The notes beneath the pieces were generated by a model, which saw nothing but the letters and a program-made list of their open reading frames with translations, did not search any database and was not told the origin of the DNA. Below are positions 8,041 through 15,501 of a DNA stretch of 31,778 nucleotides, in pieces (within the stretch, counting starts at the first letter, position 1; each line of letters opens with the position of its first letter). The stretch lies in NCBI GenBank assembly GCA_023410875.1, contig JAEYPH010000087.1, positions 1 to 31,778 of the forward strand. Reading direction: 5' to 3'. The position numbers and the translations under genes are program-made. This stretch comes from Bacillota bacterium. GTDB taxonomy: Bacteria > Bacillota > Clostridia > Christensenellales > UMGS416.

Positions 8041-8093
8041 GCAGTTTATGTAAGGCTGTGGAGGCGCTGATGACGCCGCAGCGTCAGCCACGG

Positions 8094-8624
8094 CTACTCG
8101 CCGTATTGCGGCTCTATCAAGCCGAAGTTGCCGTCCTTGCGCTTGTAGATCACATTGACCTCGCCGGAGTCGGCATTCATGAAAACGAAGAAGTCATGAC
8201 CCAGCAGTTGCATCTGCAGCGCGGCCTCGTCCACGTCCAGCGGTTTCACCGCGAAGCGCTTGGTGCGTACGACCTTCTGCACGGGCTCGTCGCCATCCTC
8301 GGGTACGCCGGAGAGGTCGTGGAAGGCGTCGCCGCGCAAGCGGCGCTCCAGGCGGGTGCGGTGGTGGTGGATCTGCTTTTCCAGCTTGCGGACGGCGCCC
8401 TCCACGGAGCTGTACATGTCGTCGGTGCTCTCTTCGCCGCGCAGGATCACGCCGCTTAAGGGGATCGTAACCTCGACGATCTGGCGCGCCCTTTCTATGG
8501 ATAAGACGACAGTCACCTCGGTATCGGGTTCGAAGTAACGGTCGAGCTTCTTGAGCTTCTTCTGGACTGTCTCGCGCAGGGAATCCGTCACGGGGATGTT
8601 TTTGCCGGTAATCTGGATGTTCAT
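8094..8624 (-). CDS. hpf: Long-form ribosome hibernation promoting factor
   Basis: A 176-residue protein that dimerises 70S ribosomes into inactive 100S particles in stationary phase or stress. The N-terminal ribosome-binding domain covers about residues 1-100 (MNIQITGKNIPVTDSLRE and the basic HHHRTRLERRLR). The C-terminal dimerisation domain covers about 118-176 (VVRTKRFAVKPLDVDEAALQMQLLGHDFFVF, then NVIYKRKDGNFGLIEP). The presence of both domains defines the long form found in most Firmicutes. The start ATG has GGAGG seven bases upstream. It is monocistronic, with its own promoter and terminator. Confidence 0.95.
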   Translation of the reverse strand: MNIQITGKNIPVTDSLRETVQKKLKKLDRYFEPDTEVTVVLSIERARQIVEVTIPLSGVILRGEESTDDMYSSVEGAVRKLEKQIHHHRTRLERRLRGDAFHDLSGVPEDGDEPVQKVVRTKRFAVKPLDVDEAALQMQLLGHDFFVFMNADSGEVNVIYKRKDGNFGLIEPQYGE

Positions 8625-8695
8625 GGGTCATCCTCCTTCGCTAAATTTGGATGTGGATCCCATCGGTCGGGAAAGGGAACCGGGAAGTTGTTATC

Positions 8696-8724
8696 ATTAT
8701 AATACCCTCCCCCGCTCAAGTAAA
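8696..8724 (-). promoter_or_regulatory. Sigma-A-type promoter for hpf
   Basis: On the minus strand: TTTACT (8719-8724), 17-bp spacer, perfect TATAAT (8696-8701). The leader is about 65 nt. No sigma-B-like motif was recognised. Confidence 0.65.
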
Positions 8725-8740
8725 ACAACCTAAGTCACAG

Positions 8741-8777
8741 AAAAGGCGGTGAAGGTTTCATAAAAACCAACACCGCC
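8741..8777 (-). terminator. Intrinsic terminator of the MerR-family gene
   Basis: On the minus strand, GGCGGTG-tt-GGTTT pairs with AAACC-tt-CACCGCC (two stem segments with a symmetric internal loop), followed by TTTT (8741-8744). It lies 28 bases past the stop of the MerR gene. Confidence 0.8.
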
Positions 8778-8804
8778 GATAAAAGGCCGCCGTTCGCCGT
8801 TTTC

Positions 8805-9791
8805 CTACTTCACCCTGGGCTTGATGGGCAGCAGCAGGTCCAGCTGCATCCTGTCTTCCGGGTCCGGCAGGTTCACACGGTTGACATAGTTGAGGTGTTC
8901 TTCTAGCAGCCCGAGCATGATCTCGGGACCTTCCGGCGCGAAATTCGGCTCGTATTCCGCGTTTTCAAAGGCCCATTTCAGCAGCCACTCCCACTCGTGG
9001 AAGTTGCCCATCGGTATCATGTGGGCGGCATAGAGACCGCCGGCGAAACGCTTCTTGGTCAGCGGCGCGGGCACTTCCATGTCTTCGGGGATCGTGACCC
9101 ACATCTCATAGCCGTAGGGGCCGCCGCCCTCCGGCGGATTCGGGTGGTTGAAGCCATAGTGGCGCAGGTCGGGCTTCAGGGCGCACAGGCCGCTCTCGCG
9201 CACGAAGGTGTCCAGCGGCTGGGAGGCATGGTTCTCCGGCTCGTCGCCGATGTAGTGGCTGGCGGCTACGGTGGCCGGCGGCAGATAGACGATGCGCACA
9301 TCGGTCAGTTGAGAGAGGGTCTCGTTGGCGCGATTAAGTTCTTCCATGTCTGGTTTGTCCTTTCTGCTCAATTGTACAGGAGCGACGGACTCCAGCAGAC
9401 CCACGACGACATCATCCAGCAGCGCCGGCGCGATGGGCTCATCCAGCTGCGCCTGCAAGCGGGCGACAAGCGCCGCCAGCAGCGAGCGGATCGTACTCAG
9501 GGCGTTGATCTCCGCGTCCAACTGGGCCATGCTCTCGCGGAATGCCTCCACTGCCGCGGATGCGTCGGCATTCTTCACGATGGCCCCGATGGTCTTTAGC
9601 GGAATGCGCAGCTTGCGCAGCAGCACGATCTGGCGCAGCTTGTGCAGCTCTTGGGCCTCATAAACGCGGTAGGAGTAGCCGTCCTTCTTGGAGCTTAAGA
9701 TGAGCCCAATGCTCTCGTAGTAGCGCAGCGCCCGCGTGGAGAGGCCGTATTGCCGGGAAACCTCGGTGATGGTCTGTGTCTGAACCTGCAT
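8805..9791 (-). CDS. MerR-family regulator with effector-binding domain
   Basis: A 328-residue transcription factor. The N-terminal MerR helix-turn-helix and wing cover about residues 7-75 (ITEVSRQYGLSTRALRYYESIGLI, then SYRVYEAQELHKLRQI). A helical dimerisation segment follows to about 150. The C-terminal region (about 158-328) resembles a GyrI/BmrR-type effector-binding fold, as in multidrug-sensing regulators. A strong GGAGG lies five bases before the ATG. The gene has its own promoter with a 19-bp spacer containing a dyad, typical of MerR-activated promoters, so autoregulation is likely. No efflux pump or detoxification gene is adjacent; rarD lies two genes away on the other strand, so a link to it is only a guess. 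Confidence 0.88.
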   Translation of the reverse strand: MQVQTQTITEVSRQYGLSTRALRYYESIGLILSSKKDGYSYRVYEAQELHKLRQIVLLRKLRIPLKTIGAIVKNADASAAVEAFRESMAQLDAEINALSTIRSLLAALVARLQAQLDEPIAPALLDDVVVGLLESVAPVQLSRKDKPDMEELNRANETLSQLTDVRIVYLPPATVAASHYIGDEPENHASQPLDTFVRESGLCALKPDLRHYGFNHPNPPEGGGPYGYEMWVTIPEDMEVPAPLTKKRFAGGLYAAHMIPMGNFHEWEWLLKWAFENAEYEPNFAPEGPEIMLGLLEEHLNYVNRVNLPDPEDRMQLDLLLPIKPRVK

Positions 9792-9811
9792 GTCGTCCTC
9801 CTGTCACATTG

Positions 9812-9842
9812 AGCATAAGGTGCGACGCGACGTCAAAGTCAA
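9812..9842 (-). promoter_or_regulatory. MerR-type promoter with 19-bp spacer and dyad
   Basis: On the minus strand: -35 TTGACT (9837-9842), a 19-bp spacer and -10 TATGCT (9812-9817). The spacer holds the palindrome GACG-tcg-CGTC. An overlong 19-20-bp spacer with a central operator is the hallmark of promoters twisted into shape by MerR proteins, and this one drives the MerR gene itself. Confidence 0.65.
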
Positions 9843-9892
9843 CGATAATTTACCAAATAAATGGAAAACTTTCAAAGGCAAAAATTCAGTGA

Positions 9893-10160
9893 CGAACAGC
9901 AGTAACCGACGGCGGATTCACTGTCAGGAAATGCGCTTGCGCATTTCCGGTCGCCCGCAGGCGAGACTTCGCCGAGGAAACCGACAATGAGAAAGGAAAC
10001 CAACACAAAAGCCCGCAACAGCGGCGTATCCATACGAACCTGATATGTAAGCATGGGACGAGCAAACCAATGCCCGTCGGCGGCGTGTACGGCGACGGGC
10101 AACGAAAAGAAAGTACAGGCCGTCTAAATCGCATCGGACGCAACAGCATCCGATGCGAAA
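9893..10160 (+). ncRNA. Repeated structured intergenic element, copy B (putative ncRNA)
   Basis: Second copy, longer (268 nt) than the others. The CCGACGGCGG..TTCAC start is followed by about 48 extra bases folding as GGAAATGCGC/GCGCATTTCC and TCGCC/GGCGA hairpins. The shared order then returns: GAGGAAAC, A-rich linker, P2 CCGC-AACA-GCGG (10013-10024), a CGTA-TCCA-TACG hairpin, P3 TGCCCGTCG/CGACGGGCA with a 13-nt loop (10071-10101), linker AACGAAAAGAAAG, and P4 TCGCATCGGA/TCCGATGCGA around GC-AACA-GC (10129-10158), then AA. It fills the gap between the MerR promoter and the tRNA terminator; no protein gene is visible there. Confidence 0.6.
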
Positions 10161-10187
10161 GGGGCTGTCACTTTCAGTGACAGCCCC
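10161..10187 (-). terminator. Hairpin terminator after tRNA-Val
   Basis: GGGGCTGTCACT (10161-10172) and its complement (10176-10187) form a 12-bp stem with a 3-base loop. On the minus strand it is followed by TTT and starts four bases after the tRNA 3' end. On the plus strand it directly follows element B, so it could serve that RNA too, but there it lacks a T-run. Confidence 0.7.
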
Positions 10188-10191
10188 GGTG

Positions 10192-10267
10192 TGGTGGTCT
10201 GTGTTGGACTCGAACCAACGACCCCCTCGATGTGAACGAGGTGCTCTACCGACTGAGCCAACAGACC
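10192..10267 (-). tRNA. tRNA-Val(CAC)
   Basis: A complete 76-nt cloverleaf. The acceptor stem is GGTCTGT/ACAGACC with discriminator A and an encoded CCA. The D-arm is GCTC/GAGC. The anticodon stem CCTCG/CGAGG carries the loop TTCACAT, giving anticodon CAC, which reads GTG valine codons. The T-arm is GTTGG-TTCGAGT-CCAAC. It stands alone, with a promoter upstream and a terminator downstream. Confidence 0.95.
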
Positions 10268-10288
10268 TTGATGTGATTCGCAGGAGTT

Positions 10289-10317
10289 ATTCTACTATAC
10301 TCACCGCGCTTTTTCAA
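10289..10317 (-). promoter_or_regulatory. Promoter for tRNA-Val
   Basis: On the minus strand: TTGAAA (10312-10317), 17-bp spacer, TAGAAT (10289-10294), five of six matches in each box. It lies just upstream of the tRNA and downstream of the fic stop codon. Confidence 0.6.
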
Positions 10318-10334
10318 CCCCCAATTTCGCCGTA

Positions 10335-11114
10335 TCATTGACAATGCGGCAAAAACCGACCGGCCTTTATTTCTCTTTCCAGCCGGGCTTCCCAAGTCTT
10401 AACTGTTTCCTTTATCAGAAAGTCAACCATGGGCTCAATTTCTTCCTCAGTGTCGTACTTCTCCAGGGCAGAGTAGTATTCCTTTTTATCCTCGTCGTAG
10501 ATAATCACCGGCGGTTCTCCGTGGGTCAGAAGATAATAGTTGAGCAGGGTCCTCCCGGCGCGTCCGTTCCCGTCGGCGAAGGGATGGATGTTTTCAAAAG
10601 AAACATGGAAGTATGCAGCCGCTTTCAAAGAGTTGTCTGCGCTGTAATTGTTCAGCTCATCCAGCAGTTCCCGGATTGCGCCCTCCACTTCGTCTGGCTG
10701 ATACCCGACTTCGTGAATCCCGGTTACATAATCATGCCTCTTAAATTCACCAGGTCGTTCACCGTTGGCAATGAACCTTTTCTCGTCGTAGGTACCGCTC
10801 GTTAATATCCGGTGGGTTTCCTTGACAAGGTCAATGCTCAACGGATCACGGCTGGCTATCCTATCTTTAAGATACTCATAACACAGCTTTTGGTTTTGTT
10901 GCTCAAAAAGGGAGCGGGGATTGCCCGAAAAGTTCAAGACTTTGCCGTTCTCAAAAATCTCACGGGTGTCATGGAAGGTAATCTCGTCATTCTCGATCCT
11001 GCCGGAGTGAAATGCAAAAAGGATGCGAAAACTGTCCAGCGCCCTTTCCAGTTCCTGTACCGACGAAATGTCGATCTTGCTCCACATTTGCCGAATGGAT
11101 TGATACTTGCTCAT
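10335..11114 (-). CDS. Fic-domain protein, class II (self-inhibited AMPylase)
   Basis: A 259-residue Fic protein that should transfer AMP (or another phosphate-containing moiety) to target proteins. The catalytic motif HPFADGNGR is complete at residues 177-185 (consensus HPFx(D/E)GNGR), including the catalytic His177. The inhibitory motif (S/T)xxxE(G/N) is in the same chain: S37-G-R-I-E41-N42. This makes it class II, needing no separate antitoxin, and none is encoded beside it. The flap region before the motif (about residues 130-145) contains the usual beta-hairpin target-docking segment. The start ATG has GAGGTG seven bases upstream. It is somewhat less GC-rich than its neighbours, which suggests an accessory gene, but no mobility gene is nearby. 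Target unknown. Confidence 0.92.
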   Translation of the reverse strand: MSKYQSIRQMWSKIDISSVQELERALDSFRILFAFHSGRIENDEITFHDTREIFENGKVLNFSGNPRSLFEQQNQKLCYEYLKDRIASRDPLSIDLVKETHRILTSGTYDEKRFIANGERPGEFKRHDYVTGIHEVGYQPDEVEGAIRELLDELNNYSADNSLKAAAYFHVSFENIHPFADGNGRAGRTLLNYYLLTHGEPPVIIYDEDKKEYYSALEKYDTEEEIEPMVDFLIKETVKTWEARLEREIKAGRFLPHCQ

Positions 11115-11136
11115 TTTCGCACCTCTGGGCTATCTT

Positions 11137-11145
11137 ATTATAGCA
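11137..11145 (-). promoter_or_regulatory. Extended -10 promoter for fic
   Basis: On the minus strand, TGC-TATAAT (11137-11145) is a perfect extended -10 element. At 17-bp spacing the -35 would be TGCGAA, a poor match, which fits an extended -10 promoter. The leader is about 15 nt. Confidence 0.6.
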
Positions 11146-11177
11146 CAACGAGCTCCGACTTCGCAGGGCGCGATGCG

Positions 11178-11444
11178 CTACTCCTTCGGCGGCGCACTTT
11201 CCTTCATCAACTCCAGGTACTTCTCCTCCCCCACACACTCGCGGGCCTTGCGGCACCAGCGGATGCAGGACTGTATGTTGTTGTACACGACAAAGCCGCA
11301 GCCGGGGCAGCTCTGCTGCACGTCGGTGCTGAACAGCTCCACTTCATGGCCGCATTCGGGGCAACGCTTCACGGCCAGTGTGGGCGTGCCGCTGATGTTG
11401 GCAGATCCGGGGCAGGTCTTTTCGCCGAAGGTCTTGTCCGACAT
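11178..11444 (-). CDS. Small zinc-ribbon protein of unknown function
   Basis: An 88-residue cysteine-rich soluble protein. Two CxxC pairs (CPECGH near residue 28 and CPGCGF near 46) form a likely zinc ribbon. They are followed by a helical cysteine motif CIRWCRKARECVGEEKYLEL. This combination recurs in short uncharacterised clostridial and archaeal proteins, often annotated only as zinc-ribbon or, misleadingly, as phosphohydrolase. The ATG is preceded by GAGGAG with six-base spacing. It follows clpC on the same strand across a 57-base gap that holds a strong hairpin without a T-run, so partial read-through from the stress operon is possible. Function not assigned. Confidence 0.75.
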   Translation of the reverse strand: MSDKTFGEKTCPGSANISGTPTLAVKRCPECGHEVELFSTDVQQSCPGCGFVVYNNIQSCIRWCRKARECVGEEKYLELMKESAPPKE

Positions 11445-11462
11445 AACGAACTCCTCTGTATT

Positions 11463-11490
11463 GCCTCCGCGGGCATGTGCCCGCGGAGGC
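11463..11490 (-). other. Strong intercistronic hairpin after clpC
   Basis: GCCTCCGCGGGCA (11463-11475) pairs with 11478-11490, a 13-bp GC-rich stem with almost no loop. No T-run follows on either strand, so it is a weak terminator candidate. It may be an mRNA stability or processing hairpin between clpC and the zinc-ribbon gene. Confidence 0.55.
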
Positions 11491-11501
11491 TAAATTTGAG
11501 C

Positions 11502-13922
11502 TTACTTCTTGCGCAGAGTCAGCTTGTCCTCGGCCACGTCGGCCACCACATGGTCGCCCAGCTTCACGTTGCCGCTTAAGATCTCCTCGGAGAGGTTGTC
11601 CTCCACCATGCGCTGGATGGCCCTGCGCAGCGGGCGCGCGCCGTAGTGCGGGTCGAAGCCCTCGCGGGCCAGGTAGTCGCGGGCGGCGTCGGTCACCTCG
11701 ATGTGGATGTCCTTCTCGCTCAGGCGGGCGGAGATGTTCTCCAGCATCAGGTCCACGATCTTGCGGGTGTGCTCGCGGTCCAACGGGTGGAACACGATGA
11801 CCTCGTCCACGCGGTTCAGGAACTCGGGGCGGAAGGTCTTTTTCAGATCGTCCAGCATGCGTTCCTTCATGCGGTCATAGTTCTGGTTGCCGCCGGTGTT
11901 GCCAAAGCCCAGCGTGGTCGGGTTCTGCGCGGCGCTGGCGCCCACGTTGCTGGTCATGATCACGGCGGTGTTGCGGAAGTCCACGGTGCGGCCCTTGGAA
12001 TCGGTCAGTCGTCCATCCTCCAGTATCTGCAGCAGGATGTTGAACACGTCGGGGTGCGCCTTCTCGACCTCGTCCAGCAGGATCACCGAATAGGGCTTGC
12101 GCCGCACCTTCTCGGTCAGCTGGCCGCCCTCGTCGAAGCCCACGTATCCGGGCGGCGAACCGACCAGCTTGGAAACAGAATGCTTCTCCATGTACTCGGA
12201 CATGTCGATGCGGATGACGCTGTCCTCGTCGCCGAACAGCGCCTCGCCCAGCGCACGGGAAAGCTCGGTCTTGCCCACGCCGGTGGGGCCCAGGAAGATG
12301 AACGAGCCGATGGGACGCTTGGGGTCCTTGAGGCCCGCGCGGGCGCGGCGGATGGCGCGGGACACGGCTTTCACGGCCTCGTCCTGGCCCACGACGCGCT
12401 TGTGCAGGATGTCCTCCATGTGCATCAGGCGCTCGGATTCGCCCTCGGTCAGCTTCTGAACGGGGATGCTGACCCAGGAACTCACGATCTGGGCGATTTC
12501 CTCCTCACCGACGACGTTGTCCTCCTTGTTGCGCTCCTTCTCCCAGGATTCGCGGCGGGTGTCGATCTCCTGCTGGGCGTGGCGCTCGCGGTCGCGCAAT
12601 TCGGCAGCCTTTTCAAAGTTCTGGTTGTTGACGGCCTCGTCCTTGGCTTTGCGGATTTCAGCCAGCTTTTCCTCCAGCTCCTTCATGTCCGGCGGCGCGG
12701 TATAGCTCATGATGCGCAGGCGGGAGGCGGCCTCGTCCAGCAGGTCGATGGCCTTGTCCGGCAAGAAACGGTCGGAGATGTAGCGGTCGCTCAAATGCAC
12801 GGCAGCCTTGATGGCCTCGTCGGTGATGCGCACCTTGTGGTGGGCCTCGTAGCGGTCCCGCAGGCCCTTGAGAATCTCGATGCTCTCCTCCTTGGTGGGC
12901 TCGCCGACCATGACCGGCTGGAAGCGGCGCTCCAGGGCCGCGTCCTTTTCCACATGCTTGCGGTATTCGTCCAGCGTTGTGGCGCCCACGGCCTGTATCT
13001 CGCCGCGAGCCAGCGCGGGCTTTAGGATGTTGGCGGCATCAATGGCGCCCTCGGCGGCGCCGGCGCCTATGATTGTGTGCATTTCGTCGATGAACAGTAT
13101 GATGTTGCCGGCCTTGAGAACCTCATCCATGGCGTCCTTCAGGCGCTGCTCAAAGTCGCCGCGGTACTTGGTGCCAGCCAGCATGCCGGATAAGTCCAGC
13201 GTGACAACGCGGCGGTCGCGCAGCAGCTCGGGGATGCGCCCATCCACGATGCGCTGGGCCAGCCCCTCGGCGATGGCGGTCTTGCCGACGCCGGGTTCGC
13301 CGATGAGCACCGGGTTGTTCTTGGTGCGGCGGCTCAGAATCTGAATCACGCGCTCGATTTCCTTCTGGCGGCCGATGACCGGGTCAAGCTCGCCTTCGCG
13401 GGCGGCTTGGGTCAGGTCGCGGCCAAACTTGTCCAGCTTGGGCGTCTTGCCGCCGGGAGCGCTGGGCTTGGCGCTGCCGCCTTCCTCGCGCATGCCACCG
13501 ATCAGCCGCTCCCGCAGCGTCTTGAGGTCCGCACCCATGTCGATGAGGATGCGGGCGGCCACGCTGGCCCGTTCGCGGATCAGCGCCAGCAGCAGATGTT
13601 CGGTGCCCACATAGTTGTGGCCCAGGGCCTTGGCCTCCATAAGGCTGTATTCGATGACGTTCTTGGTGCGCGGCGTGTAGCCGAAGGCCTCGGTGAAGTT
13701 GAAGTCACCCTTGCCTACCAGCCGCTCCACGTTCTCGCGCACGCCGTCGGCGCTCACGTTCATGTCTGCCAGCACCTCGGACGCCGTGCTTTCCTCCACG
13801 GCGATGATGCCGAGCAGCAGATGCTCGGTGCCTACGTAGTTATGGCCCAGCGCCTTGGCCTCCTCTTGGGCCAAGCCCAGCGCTTTGCGGGCGTTTTCGG
13901 TGAATCTTCCCTGAAATGACAT
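11502..13922 (-). CDS. clpC: Hsp100 ATPase ClpC
   Basis: An 806-residue AAA+ unfoldase that feeds proteins, including arginine-phosphorylated ones, into ClpP. Domains in order: two Clp_N repeats (about 1-145), AAA-1 with Walker A GEPGVGKT (about 205) and FIDEMHTIIGAG, a UVR/middle domain (about 410-450, EELEEKLAEIRKAKDEAVNNQ... region), AAA-2 with Walker A GPTGVGKT (about 545), and a C-terminal D2-small domain. The tripeptide LGF in the second module (NPTTLGFGN) fits the ClpP-docking loop. The start ATG has GGAGGG seven bases upstream. It is the last gene of ctsR-mcsA-mcsB-clpC and should be CtsR-controlled. Length and motifs are fully typical. Confidence 0.97.
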   Translation of the reverse strand: MSFQGRFTENARKALGLAQEEAKALGHNYVGTEHLLLGIIAVEESTASEVLADMNVSADGVRENVERLVGKGDFNFTEAFGYTPRTKNVIEYSLMEAKALGHNYVGTEHLLLALIRERASVAARILIDMGADLKTLRERLIGGMREEGGSAKPSAPGGKTPKLDKFGRDLTQAAREGELDPVIGRQKEIERVIQILSRRTKNNPVLIGEPGVGKTAIAEGLAQRIVDGRIPELLRDRRVVTLDLSGMLAGTKYRGDFEQRLKDAMDEVLKAGNIILFIDEMHTIIGAGAAEGAIDAANILKPALARGEIQAVGATTLDEYRKHVEKDAALERRFQPVMVGEPTKEESIEILKGLRDRYEAHHKVRITDEAIKAAVHLSDRYISDRFLPDKAIDLLDEAASRLRIMSYTAPPDMKELEEKLAEIRKAKDEAVNNQNFEKAAELRDRERHAQQEIDTRRESWEKERNKEDNVVGEEEIAQIVSSWVSIPVQKLTEGESERLMHMEDILHKRVVGQDEAVKAVSRAIRRARAGLKDPKRPIGSFIFLGPTGVGKTELSRALGEALFGDEDSVIRIDMSEYMEKHSVSKLVGSPPGYVGFDEGGQLTEKVRRKPYSVILLDEVEKAHPDVFNILLQILEDGRLTDSKGRTVDFRNTAVIMTSNVGASAAQNPTTLGFGNTGGNQNYDRMKERMLDDLKKTFRPEFLNRVDEVIVFHPLDREHTRKIVDLMLENISARLSEKDIHIEVTDAARDYLAREGFDPHYGARPLRRAIQRMVEDNLSEEILSGNVKLGDHVVADVAEDKLTLRKK

Positions 13923-13951
13923 ATGGCATCCCTCCGTCGTATGATCTCGAT

Positions 13952-14974
13952 CTATCCTTTGTTCAATGCGGTGCGAATGTAATTGGCGCGGATGATGTCG
14001 CGCTCCTCGGCGGCCAGGTCCCGCCCGGCGTGGCGCTGCAGCGACGCCGGCTGCACGGCGATCATCAGGCGGTTCAGGTCGGTCTGGCTCACCTCGGTGA
14101 TGAAGCCCAGGCTCACGGCCAAACGCACGTCGCTTAGCAGCTCCATGAACTCGTTGGCGCTCAGGCGGCGGGCGTGGCGCAGCACGCCCCAGGAGCGGAA
14201 CAGCTTATCCTCCACGTCCAGGCGCTTGGTGCGCAGCAGGATGTCTCGGCTCACGCGCTCCTTGTCCATGATCTGTTCGCACACCGTCTTCATGGTGCTG
14301 GTGATGTCTTCTTCGCTTAAGCCCAGCGTAATCTGATTCGAGATCTGGTACATGTCGCCCAGCGCCTCGGAACCTTCGCCATAGATGCCCCGCACGGCCA
14401 GCCCGGCCTTCACGACCGAATCGATGAGCACCTTGAGCATGCCGATGTGTTTGAGCGCCGGCAGATGCATCATGACCGAAGCCCGCATGCCCGTACCCAC
14501 GTTTGTGGGGCAGCTGGTCAGGTAGCCCAGCGTCGCGTCGAAGGCGAAGGGTACGCGCTTCTCCAGCGCCGCCTCGGCGTCCAGCGCCTTGCGGGCGGCT
14601 TCCTCGATCTGGCAGCCGGGCAGCAGGCCCTGTATGCGCAGGTGGTCCTCCTCGTTGATCATCAGGGCTATGGTCTCGTCACAGCTCAGCAGCACAGCGC
14701 TGACATCGGGGTTGCTCAGCAGATCGCGGCTGGCCAGGTGGCGCTCCACGAGCTCCAGCCGGTTGGTTTCGTCGATCAGGCGGAGCTGGATGTATTTGCA
14801 ACTGTTGAAATCCTCTACACCCCGCACGGCATTCACGAGGCTCTGGGCGATGGTGTCGCCCTGTTGGGCAGTCATCGCCGCCGGAAAGGGCATGCCTGCC
14901 ACATTGCGCGCCAGGCGCACGCGGGAACTCACGACAATGTCGCTGCCCGGCCCGTTGATGTCCCACACGCTCAT
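13952..14974 (-). CDS. mcsB: Protein arginine kinase McsB
   Basis: A 340-residue ATP:guanido phosphotransferase-type kinase that phosphorylates arginines to mark proteins for ClpCP. Seen: SSRVRLARN near residue 16, the NEEDH acidic loop near 118, and LTSCPTNVGTGMRASV near 180, which includes the conserved cysteine of guanido kinases. The C-terminal RDIIRA matches the RDxxRA phospho-arginine allosteric motif. The ATG overlaps the mcsA stop as ATGA, with GGAGG nine bases upstream, so translation is coupled to its activator McsA. Downstream, clpC begins 29 bases after the stop. Confidence 0.96.
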   Translation of the reverse strand: MSVWDINGPGSDIVVSSRVRLARNVAGMPFPAAMTAQQGDTIAQSLVNAVRGVEDFNSCKYIQLRLIDETNRLELVERHLASRDLLSNPDVSAVLLSCDETIALMINEEDHLRIQGLLPGCQIEEAARKALDAEAALEKRVPFAFDATLGYLTSCPTNVGTGMRASVMMHLPALKHIGMLKVLIDSVVKAGLAVRGIYGEGSEALGDMYQISNQITLGLSEEDITSTMKTVCEQIMDKERVSRDILLRTKRLDVEDKLFRSWGVLRHARRLSANEFMELLSDVRLAVSLGFITEVSQTDLNRLMIAVQPASLQRHAGRDLAAEERDIIRANYIRTALNKG

Positions 14975-15501
14975 TTGCCCACACCTCCTTCCACCGTCTC
15001 CAGCGCACGGATCTCGTCACGGATGCCCGCGGCGCGCTCGTATTCCTCGGCCTTCACAGCGGCGCACAAGGCCTGGCGCAGCTCATCCAGACGTGCCTTG
15101 CGCGTGGCGGCGGGGCTGCTGCGCCGGGCGGGCGCCTTGGCGGGTGTGCCCGGCCGCTTGCCGGTGTGCTGCAGGCTGCCGTGTATCTTGCGCATCATCG
15201 GCTGCAAAACCTGGGCGAAGTGTTCGTAGCAATGCTCGCAGCCCAAACGCCCCTCGCGGCGGAAGCGCTCCAGATCGAATCCGCAATTGGGGCAGCTCAG
15301 CGTGGGCTGCTCCTCCCGGGGCGCACGGGCATTGCCGCCGGTCAAGCCCGCCAGGATGTTGACCATGGAAAGGTTTTGGAAGAATTCACTGTCGTCCTGC
15401 TGAGCGCACTGCTTGCACAGGTGCATCTCGGTCTTCTGGCCGTTGACGACCTTGGTGAGAAAAATCGATGCGGGATGTTGCCCACAGCGGTCACACATCA
15501 T
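14971..15501 (-). CDS. mcsA: McsB activator McsA (zinc-finger/UVR protein)
   Basis: A 176-residue protein that binds zinc and activates McsB. The N-terminal cysteine pairs MCDRCG and CKQC form one zinc site and CPNCG/CEHC a second, about residues 3-35 and 70-92. The C-terminal UVR helix pair (about 135-165, LRQALCAAVKAEEYERAAGIRDEI) resembles the ClpC/UvrB contact motif. The two tandem ATG codons at 15501 lie inside the 3' end of ctsR (11-base overlap), and GGAGG is nine bases before the first. The linker between zinc domain and UVR is rich in Pro, Ala and Arg. Confidence 0.94.
   Translation of the reverse strand: MMCDRCGQHPASIFLTKVVNGQKTEMHLCKQCAQQDDSEFFQNLSMVNILAGLTGGNARAPREEQPTLSCPNCGFDLERFRREGRLGCEHCYEHFAQVLQPMMRKIHGSLQHTGKRPGTPAKAPARRSSPAATRKARLDELRQALCAAVKAEEYERAAGIRDEIRALETVEGGVGK

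Noticed and set aside
11646..13025. 459-codon plus-strand frame opposite clpC
   Set aside because: Shadow of a strongly conserved gene; same composition artefact.
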